A DNA stretch of 26,851 nucleotides, taken from Spirochaetae bacterium HGW-Spirochaetae-7. GTDB taxonomy: Bacteria > Spirochaetota > Spirochaetia > Treponematales > UBA12059. Made by a program: the position numbers and the translations under genes. The stretch's first letter is position 1, and every line of letters begins with the position of its first letter. Positions 1 to 8,634 of the stretch are shown piece after piece. The notes beneath the pieces were generated by a model. The model made no database searches and was not told the DNA's origin. It saw only the letters and a program-made list of their open reading frames with translations. Location: positions 1-26,851 of the forward strand of contig PGXR01000018.1 of assembly GCA_002839245.1 (NCBI GenBank), read 5' to 3'.

Positions 1-1432
1 GACGGTCGGCGTCAGGCTTGTCGAGCCATTCTACCTGGTGGAGGATGGCTTCCTGTATGTCAGCTCGAGCGCGGAGCTGCTGGCCGCCTGTGTGGCCGAG
101 ACCAGGGAAGGCCGCCTGCTCGTCAAGACGGAGAAATGGAAGGACGGAGCACGCGGACTGTCCCCCGAGTCGTCGGCTTCGATATTCTATTCGCAAGGCA
201 GGAGCGTGCCGTTCTTCATGCGCGGCAGCTCGGGCTTGTCAGCGGCGCTCGGCCTGTACGGGCGCGGCGTGGCGTCGGTACGGCTTTCCGGGGATCGGCT
301 GAAGCTGGAACTGTCGGCCGTCGAAGCCTCCGGGCCGGGGATATCCAGCCTGCCAGGCTTCCCCCTGCCTGCCGGAGGCCGCATGACGTCCGATCCTGTC
401 GTCGGCCGGAGCGGCACGGGCGCTCCGATGGGCTACTGGACGAACGGCAAGCATATCGTCGCTGTAAACCTGTCGTCAGGAGCGCGCAAGGAAACGACGA
501 TGGACGACGCCGGCTGGATAGCTGTCGACGCGCCCGGCCAGGCTCCGGGCAACGCTTCCCCTGGCGTGATACGCGCCGTATGGGCGGTATCGGAACGCGG
601 TACCGTATACCGCATGGATGCCGGGCTCGAATCTCTCCAGGGCTTTCCGCTCGTCACCGGGCAGGCCGTTTCGGGGCCGCCTGCCGTCGCCGAAGGCCGC
701 CTCGTCGTCCCGGTATCCAGGGATCCGGCCTTGATGCTTGTGGGTGCCGACGCGTCGGTCCGATTCTCCGGCGCTTTCGGTGCGAGACCCCGCTCGAGGC
801 CTGCCGTCTCGGCCTACGCGCTGGCGGCGCTGCCTCGGTCGTTCGAGTCGGAATTGTACCTCATGGACAGTACGGGGATGATACTCCCTGGCTGGCCCGT
901 GCAGCTGTCCGGTATAGCGTCGGCGTCTCCGGCTTTCGCACTGGCCGACGCCACGGGCTCTGCGCTGGTGCTGGCCATCACCGAGGCGGGAGAATTGTCA
1001 GCCTTCGGAGGCGACGCGGCTGCGGCCGCCGGTTTTCCCGTGGACCTCGACGGCACGTTCGACGGAGCGCCAGAGTGGGCACCCCTGTCGCGTTCGATTT
1101 TCGTCGCCTCTACCGAGGGCATGCTCTGGAAGGTCGGCCTCGACGGCGCCAGACTCGGGCAGACGCCGGTCGCTCCGACGCGGGCGGGCAGGGCGGCAGC
1201 TCGCGGCATCTCGGTAGTCGCCACCGATGCCGACGGCGACGGGCGCGAAGAAGTATACGTAGCCGGCGGGGGAGACGCGTTGTACGCTTTTTACAGCGAC
1301 CTCTCGGTGCTGCCAGGTTACCCGGTATCGGGTAGCGGCCTGCCTGCCTTCATCGATATCGACGGCGACGGGTCGCTCGATATCGTCACTAGGGGCGCGG
1401 ACGACACGGTGCGCGCGTACAGAGGCCGATGA
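1..1432 (+). CDS. Beta-propeller-like repeat protein with Ca-binding loops (5' end missing)
   Basis: The reading frame is open from base 2, so the gene starts upstream; the GTG at 38 is only the first in-window start codon and has no convincing ribosome site. About 476 residues are visible. A short motif, Gly-Phe/Trp/Tyr-Pro-Leu/Val, recurs at nucleotides 356, 641, 890, 1031 and 1316, each time opening a stretch that ends in a conserved Pro and a hydrophobic strand, as in beta-propeller blades. Near the C-terminus are two Asp-rich loops, DADGDG (nt 1226) and DIDGDG (nt 1355), typical of calcium-binding FG-GAP/VCBS-type repeats. Such proteins are usually exported, but the signal peptide would lie outside the window. 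The stop overlaps the next start (ATGA), suggesting a shared transcript with the lipoprotein. Function is not known. Confidence 0.75.
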   Translation, partial: TVGVRLVEPFYLVEDGFLYVSSSAELLAACVAETREGRLLVKTEKWKDGARGLSPESSASIFYSQGRSVPFFMRGSSGLSAALGLYGRGVASVRLSGDRLKLELSAVEASGPGISSLPGFPLPAGGRMTSDPVVGRSGTGAPMGYWTNGKHIVAVNLSSGARKETTMDDAGWIAVDAPGQAPGNASPGVIRAVWAVSERGTVYRMDAGLESLQGFPLVTGQAVSGPPAVAEGRLVVPVSRDPALMLVGADASVRFSGAFGARPRSRPAVSAYALAALPRSFESELYLMDSTGMILPGWPVQLSGIASASPAFALADATGSALVLAITEAGELSAFGGDAAAAAGFPVDLDGTFDGAPEWAPLSRSIFVASTEGMLWKVGLDGARLGQTPVAPTRAGRAAARGISVVATDADGDGREEVYVAGGGDALYAFYSDLSVLPGYPVSGSGLPAFIDIDGDGSLDIVTRGADDTVRAYRGR

Positions 1433-2538
1433 AAGGTCAGGATCGCATGAATACAGAACGAACCGGTCATCGCATTCGGGTGGCCACGGGCGCCGGCCTT
1501 CTTTGCCTTGCCTTCGCGCTGGCCGCCGCCTCATGCGCCAGCGTGCAGCGGGACGTGCTGTATGACGCGCCTGGGGGCGAGGAACCTGCCGAACTCGCCG
1601 GCCTGGAGTCCGCCCTCGTCAGGTCGAGGGCGGTCGCGGGTTCCTCCGACTTGCAGGGGGCAAGGCGACGGCTTGCGGAACTGGCTTCGGTTCCGTCGAG
1701 CGATTCTCAGCGCATGGCTCGAATACTGTCGCTGTCGGCGGAAGCAGCCTTGCAGGCAGGGGACAAGGCCGCCGCGGCCAGGCTGCGGGCCCAGTCTCAG
1801 GCCGCATGGAGCGGCGATGAATTCGCCGTCGTGGTCCGCTCGCGCCTGGCGGGCAACCTGGACGAAAGGCTGGCCATCCTCGAACAGGCGGCCGCGGGCA
1901 ACGTCGGAGCCTACCGGGTCAAGGCCGAGCTCGGTTCGGCCCTCCTGGCGCGCGGGCGCACCCGGGAGGCCCTGGCCGCCTTCGATGCGTCGCTCCCGTT
2001 CCTGGACGACGCCTGGGGCCTGCTGTACGGAGACGAGAGGGCGCGCGCCTGGGCCCTCAGGGATGCCGAGGTGGCCCCCGGTTCAGATTCCGCGGCGTAC
2101 CTGGGCAGGGAACCAATCCAGCTCGTCGGGATGGCCGTCCTGGCACAGGCGGAGACGAACGCGCTGGACAGGATCACCGGCGACGCCAACTGGGCCCCGG
2201 GCGTCCTCTACGAGCGGCTCAAGGCTTCGAACTGGTACGCCGATCCCGCAGCCCCTCCCCGCGCGCCAGCAACGCGAAAGGACGCCGCCCTCTTCCTCTG
2301 GATGCTCATGACGCGCGGGGAGCCGAAGGTTGCCCTTCGCTACACGGCCCGCTACGCCGCCAGGGCTACGAGCCCGGTACCCGACGTGACCTACGGCTCG
2401 CCATACTTCGACGCCGTACTCGGCGTCGTGGAGGAGGGCGTGATGTCGCTCGTCGACGGCGTGCGCTTCGATCCCGACACCAGCGTCTCCGGCCTCGACT
2501 TCTACGGCTGGCTGATGCTGGCCGCCGCCTGGCGCTAG
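1429..2538 (+). CDS. Putative lipoprotein with TPR-like helical repeats
   Basis: A 369-residue protein starting at an ATG that overlaps the previous stop (ATGA). An in-frame ATG at 1447 with AGGA four bases upstream is a real alternative and gives a more normal signal-peptide length. The N-terminus has basic residues, then a hydrophobic stretch (GLLCLAFALAAAS) ending in Cys36, which looks like a lipobox. The -3 residue is Ala rather than Leu, which fits the relaxed spirochaetal lipobox. The rest is rich in Ala/Leu/Arg helices of TPR/SEL1 style (for example around residues 60-190). It is probably anchored in the cytoplasmic or outer membrane facing the periplasm. No catalytic motif is seen and no specific function can be given. 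It lies 10 bases before recG. Confidence 0.75.
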   Translation: MKGQDRMNTERTGHRIRVATGAGLLCLAFALAAASCASVQRDVLYDAPGGEEPAELAGLESALVRSRAVAGSSDLQGARRRLAELASVPSSDSQRMARILSLSAEAALQAGDKAAAARLRAQSQAAWSGDEFAVVVRSRLAGNLDERLAILEQAAAGNVGAYRVKAELGSALLARGRTREALAAFDASLPFLDDAWGLLYGDERARAWALRDAEVAPGSDSAAYLGREPIQLVGMAVLAQAETNALDRITGDANWAPGVLYERLKASNWYADPAAPPRAPATRKDAALFLWMLMTRGEPKVALRYTARYAARATSPVPDVTYGSPYFDAVLGVVEEGVMSLVDGVRFDPDTSVSGLDFYGWLMLAAAWR

Positions 2539-2548
2539 GGATCCCGGC

Positions 2549-4651
2549 TTGTTCCTCCGCGAGATAGCCGCGCCGGTTTCCGACCTCAAAGGCGCGGGGC
2601 CGGCGCTCGTAGCCAGGCTCTTCAGGCTCGGCGTCTTCTCGGGCGCCGATCTCCTCATGCTCGCCCCTCGAGATTACGAGGACCGTTCGGCGCCGCGGGC
2701 GCTCGCGGAATTCGGCCAGGGTCCAGTCAACTGCCGCGTCAGGGTCGTGGCCCACGACTGGTTCGGATTCGGCCGGATGCGGACGCTCAAGCTCTGGGTC
2801 GAGGACGAAGCCGGCACCAGGGCCGCCCTGGTTTGCTTCAACAGGGCTTTCCTGGAGCGCAGCCTTCCCGTCGGCGCGACGCTCAAGCTGTTCGGGAAAT
2901 TCGAGTACCGTTTCTCGGAGCTCCAGTCGTCGGCGTTCGACGCGGAAATGGTCGACGGCGCGGTTTCCGGAGTTCCCGACGGCGTCAGGCCCGTCTATCC
3001 ACTGACCGAGGGCCTCGGTCAGGCAAGCGTCCGCAAGCTCGTCTCCAGGGCCCTCGCCCGATGGGGTACCGTCGACGACGAGGTTCCGCCTTCGATACGG
3101 ACCCGCCGTGGACTCCTCCGCAAGGCGGTGGCCCTGAAGCTGCTGCACGCGCCCGAAGCTCCCGCCGACGCCGTCGCCGCCAGGAGAACCCTGGCGTACG
3201 AGGAATTGTTCTACCTGCAGGTGATGATTGCCCGGCGTTCGGCGGTCCGGCGAAGCGAGGCTCGGCCCAGGACCGCGCCTCCCGACCTGCTCGCCCGTGC
3301 CCTCGAGGAACGCCTGCCGTTCGAGCTGACGGCCGACCAGAAAACGGCAATAGCGGAGATCGTATCTGACATGGCCGGCCAGTGGCCGATGGCCCGCCTG
3401 CTGCAGGGCGACGTCGGTTCGGGCAAGACGCTCGTTGCCTTCATTTCCGCGATGTACGCCATAGCCGGCGGCGGCCAGGCGGCCCTGATGGCTCCTACCG
3501 AATTGCTGGCGCGTCAGCATGCCGACACCGCGGCCAGACTCCTCGAGCCGCTCGGCGTGAGGCTCGCGTACCTGTCGGGAAACGTCGCCGATGCTGCCCG
3601 CAGGCCGCTTCTCGCGGCGCTCTCCCATGGAGACGTCGACCTGGCCATCGGGACGCATGCCCTGTTCTCTGAGGACGTCGTCTTCAGTGACCTCCGCCTC
3701 GTCGTCGTGGACGAACAGCAGCGATTCGGCGTGCTGCAGCGGCTGGCCATCGGAGCCAAGGGCCGGAAACCCGACACCCTGATGATGACCGCGACGCCAA
3801 TACCGCGGACGCTGGCGCTGACGGCCTACGGCGACCTCTCGGTTTCGACGATACGGACGATGCCGGCGGGGCGCTTGCCGGTGATAACCCACCTGGCGCG
3901 CAACGGCAACGAGACGAAGGTCTACGATTTCGTGCGCAAGGAGCTGGCCGCAGGCAGGAGGGCGTATTTCGTCTATCCCCTTGTCGACCGCTCCGAAAAG
4001 CTGGCGCTCAAGGACGCCGAGGCAATGTATGGCCACCTTTCCGGCAAGGTATTCCCCGAGTTCCATGGCGGCCTGATACATGCGCGCCTTGGTGAAAACG
4101 AGAAGCGCGCCACGATGGCGGAGTTTGTATCCGGCCGCCTGTCGTTTCTCGTGGCGACCAGCGTGGTCGAGGTGGGTGTCGACGTCCCTGAGGCCACCTG
4201 CATGGTCATAGAGCACGCCGAGCGCTTCGGGCTCGCCGCCCTGCACCAGCTGAGGGGGCGGGTAGGGCGCAGCTCGCTGCAATCGTACTGCTTCCTGGTG
4301 TGGTCGGACGGTCAGGTATCGGGCGGGCAGGGAGCGGAAGGCGCCAGGCTGTCAGAGGACGCCAAGCGCCGCGTCATGGCGATGAAGAAGACGACCGACG
4401 GCTTCGAGATAGCCGAAGAGGACCTTCGCATACGCGGCCCAGGCGAAATCACCGGAACCACCCAGGCTGGCGCACTCCGCCTGTCGTTCGCGGACCCGGT
4501 ACGGGACGTGGACCTGCTGGAGGCGGCCCGCTCGGACGCGATGGAACTCCTTGAAGCCGATCCTGGCTTGACCGGCCAGGAGGGCTCGATCGTCCGGGCT
4601 GTCCTCGAGCGGGCCAGCCCGTTTTCCGAGCGCACTGCCGCAACGGGCTAG
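2549..4651 (+). CDS. recG: ATP-dependent DNA helicase RecG
   Basis: RecG unwinds and regresses stalled replication forks and branch-migrates Holliday junctions in the cytoplasm. The 700-residue length fits the family. In order: the N-terminal RecG signature (LKGAGPALVARL, then LAPRDYEDRS), a wedge/OB-fold region (about residues 55-150), Walker A GDVGSGKT (residues 287-294), the DEXH-type motif DEQQRFG (388-394; most RecG proteins have DEQH), TATPIPRT, the helicase C domain, and the C-terminal DLRIRGPGEITGTTQAG block. The start is a TTG at 2549 with only a weak GGGA-type ribosome site. It is kept because the N-terminal signature begins a few residues later and no better start exists. It follows the lipoprotein by 10 bases and is probably co-transcribed with it. 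Confidence 0.95.
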   Translation: MFLREIAAPVSDLKGAGPALVARLFRLGVFSGADLLMLAPRDYEDRSAPRALAEFGQGPVNCRVRVVAHDWFGFGRMRTLKLWVEDEAGTRAALVCFNRAFLERSLPVGATLKLFGKFEYRFSELQSSAFDAEMVDGAVSGVPDGVRPVYPLTEGLGQASVRKLVSRALARWGTVDDEVPPSIRTRRGLLRKAVALKLLHAPEAPADAVAARRTLAYEELFYLQVMIARRSAVRRSEARPRTAPPDLLARALEERLPFELTADQKTAIAEIVSDMAGQWPMARLLQGDVGSGKTLVAFISAMYAIAGGGQAALMAPTELLARQHADTAARLLEPLGVRLAYLSGNVADAARRPLLAALSHGDVDLAIGTHALFSEDVVFSDLRLVVVDEQQRFGVLQRLAIGAKGRKPDTLMMTATPIPRTLALTAYGDLSVSTIRTMPAGRLPVITHLARNGNETKVYDFVRKELAAGRRAYFVYPLVDRSEKLALKDAEAMYGHLSGKVFPEFHGGLIHARLGENEKRATMAEFVSGRLSFLVATSVVEVGVDVPEATCMVIEHAERFGLAALHQLRGRVGRSSLQSYCFLVWSDGQVSGGQGAEGARLSEDAKRRVMAMKKTTDGFEIAEEDLRIRGPGEITGTTQAGALRLSFADPVRDVDLLEAARSDAMELLEADPGLTGQEGSIVRAVLERASPFSERTAATG

Positions 4652-4674
4652 ATCGTCGTTGCCCTTTGAGCGGA

Positions 4675-4702
4675 TTGTTTATATACTCATTAACTGTATA
4701 TC
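4675..4702 (+). promoter_or_regulatory. Possible promoter for glgA
   Basis: The 102 bases between recG and glgA hold a sharply A+T-rich island in an otherwise G+C-rich window. A plausible reading is -35 TTGTTT (4675-4680), a 16-base spacer and -10 TATATC (4697-4702). An overlapping TATACT at 4682-4687 has no -35 at proper spacing. This is a pattern match only. Confidence 0.35.
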
Positions 4703-4753
4703 GTAGCCGATCCAGGTTCGGCGCGAAAGAACCGGTCAACGAGGAGCCGAACC

Positions 4754-6226
4754 GTGCACGTGCTCATGGTAACCAGCGAGGCCACGCCCTTCGCCAAATC
4801 CGGAGGCCTGGCAGACGCAGTTTCCGCGTTGTCCCGCGCCTTGAGCCACCTCGGGCACGACGTCCGCATAGTCATGCCGCGCTACGGCGCCATCCCGATC
4901 CAGGGCCTGGCCGCCCTGCCCAAGCCGCTCGAGGTGGCGATGGACGGATCGGTCGAGCGCGCGGTCGTTTATCAGGGACAGTTGCCCGATTCCGGGGTTC
5001 CGGTGTATTTCATCGACCATGAGGGGTATTTCTCCCGCGACGGAATCTACGGATCGAAGGCTGAGCCCGATTTCGCGGACAACCCCCGCCGTTTCGCCTT
5101 CCTGTCGAGGTCGGCCTTCAGGCTGTGCGAAGCGTTACGGTGGAAGCCGGACGTATTCCACGCCCACGACTGGCCCGTAGCCTTCGTCCCGGTGTACAAG
5201 CGATATTCGGAGCCCTTCTTCGAATCGACGACGAGTGTGCTGAGCATCCACAACCTCGGTTATCAGGGCATCTACCCCAAGACCGCCTTCCCGTATTTCG
5301 GCTTGCCGTGGGAGCTGTTCCACGGCGCCGGTTTTGAATATTTCGACTCGGTCAACCTCCTGAAAGCCGGCATTTCCTCCGCCGACAGGCTGTCGACGGT
5401 GTCCCCGACCTATGCCAGGGAGATCCAGACGCCTCAGCTCGGCTGCACGCTCGACGGCCTGCTCCGCGCGCGGAGTTCCAGCCTCGTAGGCATACTGAAC
5501 GGCGTCGACGGCGGCGACTGGAACCCCGCGTCCGATAAGTACCTGCCGGAGCGGTACGGTGCGGACGACATGACCGGCAAGGCGGCGTGCAAGGCGGCGC
5601 TCCAGAAAGAATTCGGCCTTTCAATTGCCCCCGGCAAGCCAGTTATTGGCATGGTGTCGCGTCTGACCGACCAGAAGGGCATAGGCGAGCTTTTCGGGCC
5701 GACCTACGGAAGCGCGGCCAAGCTGTGCCTCGACATGGACCTGCAATTTGTCGTCCAGGGAACGGGCGAGAGCTGGTGCGAGGCTGAGCTCGGCTCGCTT
5801 TCGTCCCGCATTCCTAATTTCAAGGCGAAGGTGGGCTATTCAGAACGCCTGGCGCATCTCATCGAGGCTGGTTCTGACTTTTTCATGATGCCGAGCCGCT
5901 ACGAGCCATGCGGGCTGAACCAGATGTATTCCCTGCGTTACGGCACGTTGCCGATCGCCCGCCGGACCGGCGGTCTGGCCGATACCATTTCAAACTACAA
6001 CCAGGAGACCGGCACCGGTACCGGCTTCCTCTTCGACCAGCTGACGCCTCGGGCAATATACGATACCGCTGGCTGGGCCGTGTGGGCATACTACAACCGG
6101 CCTGACCAGCTTGCCGCGATGAGGCGAAGGGCGATGAAGCTCGAGTTCTCGTGGGAGGCTTCAGCCCGCGAGTACGAGGCCCTGTACCTCGGCCCCGAGG
6201 GTAAAAAGAGCCGCGCCAAGGAGTGA
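4754..6226 (+). CDS. glgA: Glycogen synthase (ADP-glucose type, GT5)
   Basis: GlgA adds glucose from ADP-glucose to the growing alpha-1,4-glucan of glycogen in the cytoplasm. The start is GTG at 4754, with GAGGAG seven bases upstream. The 490-residue length fits the bacterial family (about 475-490). The ADP-glucose-binding KSGGLADA motif has its lysine at residue 15, the same number as in the E. coli enzyme. The HAHDWPVAF block, SIHNLGYQG, NGVDGGDWNP, the catalytic-domain block SRYEPCGLNQMYSLRYGTLP and the following RRTGGLADT are all present, so the enzyme looks intact. No glgB, glgC or glgP lies in the window. The gene ends in an overlap region with the next membrane-protein gene, whose ribosome site (AAGGAG) sits in the last glgA codons, suggesting a bicistronic unit. 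Confidence 0.95.
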   Translation: MHVLMVTSEATPFAKSGGLADAVSALSRALSHLGHDVRIVMPRYGAIPIQGLAALPKPLEVAMDGSVERAVVYQGQLPDSGVPVYFIDHEGYFSRDGIYGSKAEPDFADNPRRFAFLSRSAFRLCEALRWKPDVFHAHDWPVAFVPVYKRYSEPFFESTTSVLSIHNLGYQGIYPKTAFPYFGLPWELFHGAGFEYFDSVNLLKAGISSADRLSTVSPTYAREIQTPQLGCTLDGLLRARSSSLVGILNGVDGGDWNPASDKYLPERYGADDMTGKAACKAALQKEFGLSIAPGKPVIGMVSRLTDQKGIGELFGPTYGSAAKLCLDMDLQFVVQGTGESWCEAELGSLSSRIPNFKAKVGYSERLAHLIEAGSDFFMMPSRYEPCGLNQMYSLRYGTLPIARRTGGLADTISNYNQETGTGTGFLFDQLTPRAIYDTAGWAVWAYYNRPDQLAAMRRRAMKLEFSWEASAREYEALYLGPEGKKSRAKE

Positions 6227-6228
6227 TG

Positions 6229-7710
6229 ATGGCAAATGCAGTCAAGGTTCACGAGTACGACGAAGCCGCTGTCCGGGAGTCGATAGTCCGCGCTTTCCGG
6301 GAACGCCGGGGCGAGGCCGCACCCGCCGACATCGTCGCGTTCACCGGTCTCCCTAAAATCCAGGTCGACACGGAACTGCCGGCAGTCGCCGACGAGTTCG
6401 GCGGGCGGCTCAAGGTAACAGAATCCGGAGAGATCCTGTATTCCTTCCCCGACGGACTGCACAGCCGCTTCAGGGGCTTCGGGCCGGCTTTCAGGCGTTT
6501 CCGCAAGGCCGCCGGCAAGGTCGCCGTGGCGGTGGGCACCTTCTTCTTCAAGGCCTGGATCATGGTGATGCTGATCGGGTACTTTGCCCTGTTCGTGGCG
6601 CTTGCGGTGATGGCCGTGCTGGCGTCGGTCGCGATCAGCGCCTCCGACCGCAACGGAAAGAGCCGCGGTCGCGGCGGCGTGAACCTGGTCGGCGGACTCT
6701 TCGACCTGTTCATACGTATCTGGTTCTACAACGAAGTGTTCAAGACGCCAGGACAGCGCCGCTACCAGGTCGACTCGAGGAACCGCGACCGCGGGAACAG
6801 GCGCCCTCTCCACAAGGCGATTTTCTCCTTTGTTTTCGGCGAACCTGATCCCAACGCGGACCACGATTCGGTTGAGAAACGGGCCTTCGTCGCGCTCGCG
6901 CGTCAGAAGAAGGGCGTGATCCTCCTCGAGGACTTCATGGCCGTCACCGGGCTTCCCCGCGATGAAGCTGACAGGGCGATAAACCGCTACCTGTACGAGT
7001 TCGAAGGAAGCCCCGAGGTCAGCGACTCCGGTACCGTCTGGTTCAGCTTCCCGAAACTGCTCCTGCGTTCCCGCGCCGACGACGGCGGCGCAGCCGACTC
7101 GCCGTTCAGACGGATACGCCCGTTCTCGGCCAACGACAAGAAATCCAATGCCTGGTACGCGGCGATCAACGGCATCAACCTGGTTTTCGGATCGTACTTC
7201 CTCTACTGCACCCTCGCCTACGAAGCATTGTCCAGGCAAGCGATCACCGGAGGCACCTACCTCTTCTGGTTCGTCGGCAACCTGGCATCAGGCATCTCGT
7301 CGAACCCGCTGGCCCTGGTGATGATAGGCCTAGGCATCGTGCCGCTGGCGTTCTCGGCGCTGTTCTGGCTGGTACCGGTCCTTCGCGCCGGGGTCGTCGC
7401 CAGGCAGAACGACCGCATCAGGCTGGAGAACATGAGGCGGACCATCTATGCCGCCGCCGTCGACTCGCCGTCGGCGGTGCGCGCGCCCGATCCAGCCACG
7501 CTGTCCGCCGCCGCCAGGCCAAAGGACGGCGCAGCTCCGCGCAAGGTCGTCGAGGAACTCGCCGCCTCACTGGAGGGCGAAGTGCTGCCAGGCGGATCCT
7601 GGCGCCTGGTCGAGCTGGAGCGCAAGGCCGCCGACATCGAACGCGTACGCGCCGCAGTCCGCCCGGAGGCTTCCTCGCTCGGCAGCATAGCCTTCGACTC
7701 AGGTTCGTGA
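6229..7710 (+). CDS. Membrane protein with duplicated winged-helix-like domain
   Basis: I do not recognise a named family. The start is ATG 6229, five bases after AAGGAG; GTG 6223 and ATG 6226 in the same frame are possible but too close to that site. The protein carries two copies of one domain of about 60 residues. Each has a helical part, a T-G-L-P motif (T39 and T240), an EF-G glycine, V-x-x-S/T-G, and a terminal Y/F-S-F-P. T-to-S spacing is exactly 33 residues in both copies and the copies are 201 residues apart. This looks like a small winged helix. Each copy is followed by hydrophobic segments (about residues 98-137, then several at about 310-390), so it is an integral membrane protein with soluble domains. 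The C-terminal 100 residues are charged and possibly coiled. Its stop overlaps the start of the EamA gene. Confidence 0.75.
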   Translation: MANAVKVHEYDEAAVRESIVRAFRERRGEAAPADIVAFTGLPKIQVDTELPAVADEFGGRLKVTESGEILYSFPDGLHSRFRGFGPAFRRFRKAAGKVAVAVGTFFFKAWIMVMLIGYFALFVALAVMAVLASVAISASDRNGKSRGRGGVNLVGGLFDLFIRIWFYNEVFKTPGQRRYQVDSRNRDRGNRRPLHKAIFSFVFGEPDPNADHDSVEKRAFVALARQKKGVILLEDFMAVTGLPRDEADRAINRYLYEFEGSPEVSDSGTVWFSFPKLLLRSRADDGGAADSPFRRIRPFSANDKKSNAWYAAINGINLVFGSYFLYCTLAYEALSRQAITGGTYLFWFVGNLASGISSNPLALVMIGLGIVPLAFSALFWLVPVLRAGVVARQNDRIRLENMRRTIYAAAVDSPSAVRAPDPATLSAAARPKDGAAPRKVVEELAASLEGEVLPGGSWRLVELERKAADIERVRAAVRPEASSLGSIAFDSGS

Positions 7711-8582
7711 GCGCCGACGCGACCAGGGCCAAGGGCGTCGCTCTCGCCTTCGTATCGGCGGTCAGCTTTTCGACCCTTGGGCTCTTCGCCAAGCTTGTCT
7801 ATTCGCAGGGCATGGCTCCGGCGCAGGCGCTCGCCTGGCGTTTCACGATCGCGTCGATAGGCTTGTGGGCGATGCTGCTCCGCAAGGGCGGCCATCGCCG
7901 GCCGGCGCGGGATTACCGCAGTGCCCTGCTGCTCGGCGCGCTCGGGTTTTCGCCCCAGGCCGGCCTGTATTTCCTGGCGGTGCGCTTCCTGGACCCGGGC
8001 CTCGCCTCGCTGCTCCTCTACCTGTACCCGGCCTTCGTCGTCGGCATGTCGTTCTTGTTCCTGCGCCGCAAGCCGCGGGCGACCCAACTCCTGGCTCTTC
8101 TCGCGTCAAGCGCAGGATGCGTGCTGACGCTCTGGACCCGCGGGTCCTACCCGGTGATAGGTTTCGTTTTCGGGTTGGCTGTCGCCATCACCTACGCCGC
8201 CTACCTGGTGGCCGGCGAGCGTATCATGTCCAGGCTCGATCCCGTCTTTGCCACCACTAACGTGTTGACGGCGGCCGCCGTGGTCTACTGGGTGGTAACG
8301 TTGGCCACGGGCGCCTTCTTTCTGCCTACGACGTCAGCCTCGATAGCCGGCGTCCTGGGCATCGCGGTCATCGGCTCCATAATCCCCATCGTCGCGCTGT
8401 TCGCGTCGATACGCATCATCGGTTCTTCGGACGCCTCGCTCGTGTCGACCATCGAGCCGCTGTTCACCGTGGCCCTGTCGGCGCTGCTCCTCGGCGAGCG
8501 GCTGACAGGACTCCAGTTCGCCGGCGGCGCGCTCATCCTGACGGGCGTCGTGGTGCTCAATGTCAGGTGGAGGCGCCGGTGA
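7707..8582 (+). CDS. EamA/DMT-family transporter
   Basis: A 291-residue inner-membrane protein of the drug/metabolite transporter superfamily, with two EamA repeats of five helices each (about residues 8-138 and 150-288). Typical features are the N-terminal SFSTLGLFAKLVY segment, the LLYLYPAFV stretch at the end of helix 4, and the second-repeat motif IEPLFTVALSALLLGERL followed by GGALILTGVVVL. Such proteins usually export amino acids, purines or similar small metabolites; the substrate cannot be read from sequence. The GTG start at 7707 overlaps the previous stop (GTGA), so translation is probably coupled to the upstream membrane-protein gene. It converges on a second EamA gene on the opposite strand. 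Confidence 0.9.
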   Translation: MSADATRAKGVALAFVSAVSFSTLGLFAKLVYSQGMAPAQALAWRFTIASIGLWAMLLRKGGHRRPARDYRSALLLGALGFSPQAGLYFLAVRFLDPGLASLLLYLYPAFVVGMSFLFLRRKPRATQLLALLASSAGCVLTLWTRGSYPVIGFVFGLAVAITYAAYLVAGERIMSRLDPVFATTNVLTAAAVVYWVVTLATGAFFLPTTSASIAGVLGIAVIGSIIPIVALFASIRIIGSSDASLVSTIEPLFTVALSALLLGERLTGLQFAGGALILTGVVVLNVRWRRR

Positions 8583-8634
8583 GCCTGAAACGGATGAGCG
8601 GGCCGACCTGAAGCCGTAGGCGAGGCCAGGCTCA
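8580..8634. terminator. Possible bidirectional terminator between convergent EamA genes
   Basis: A perfect 8-base inverted repeat, TGAGCCTG (8580-8587) and CAGGCTCA (8627-8634), spans the 49-base gap between the two convergent genes. Each arm includes a gene's own TGA stop codon. The 39-base interior is G+C-rich and can pair further (GGCC at 8601 and 8624). There is no T-tract on either side, so an intrinsic terminator is not proved. Confidence 0.3.

Noticed and set aside
2366..4282. 638-codon open frame antisense to recG
   Set aside because: High G+C DNA gives long antisense frames. Its translation is rich in Arg/Gly/His with no domain, and it lies wholly opposite a clear RecG.
4640..4662. 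GCAACG/CGTTGC hairpin spanning the recG stop, as a terminator
   Set aside because: Only six base pairs with an 11-base loop and no clean T-run; not better than chance in this sequence.
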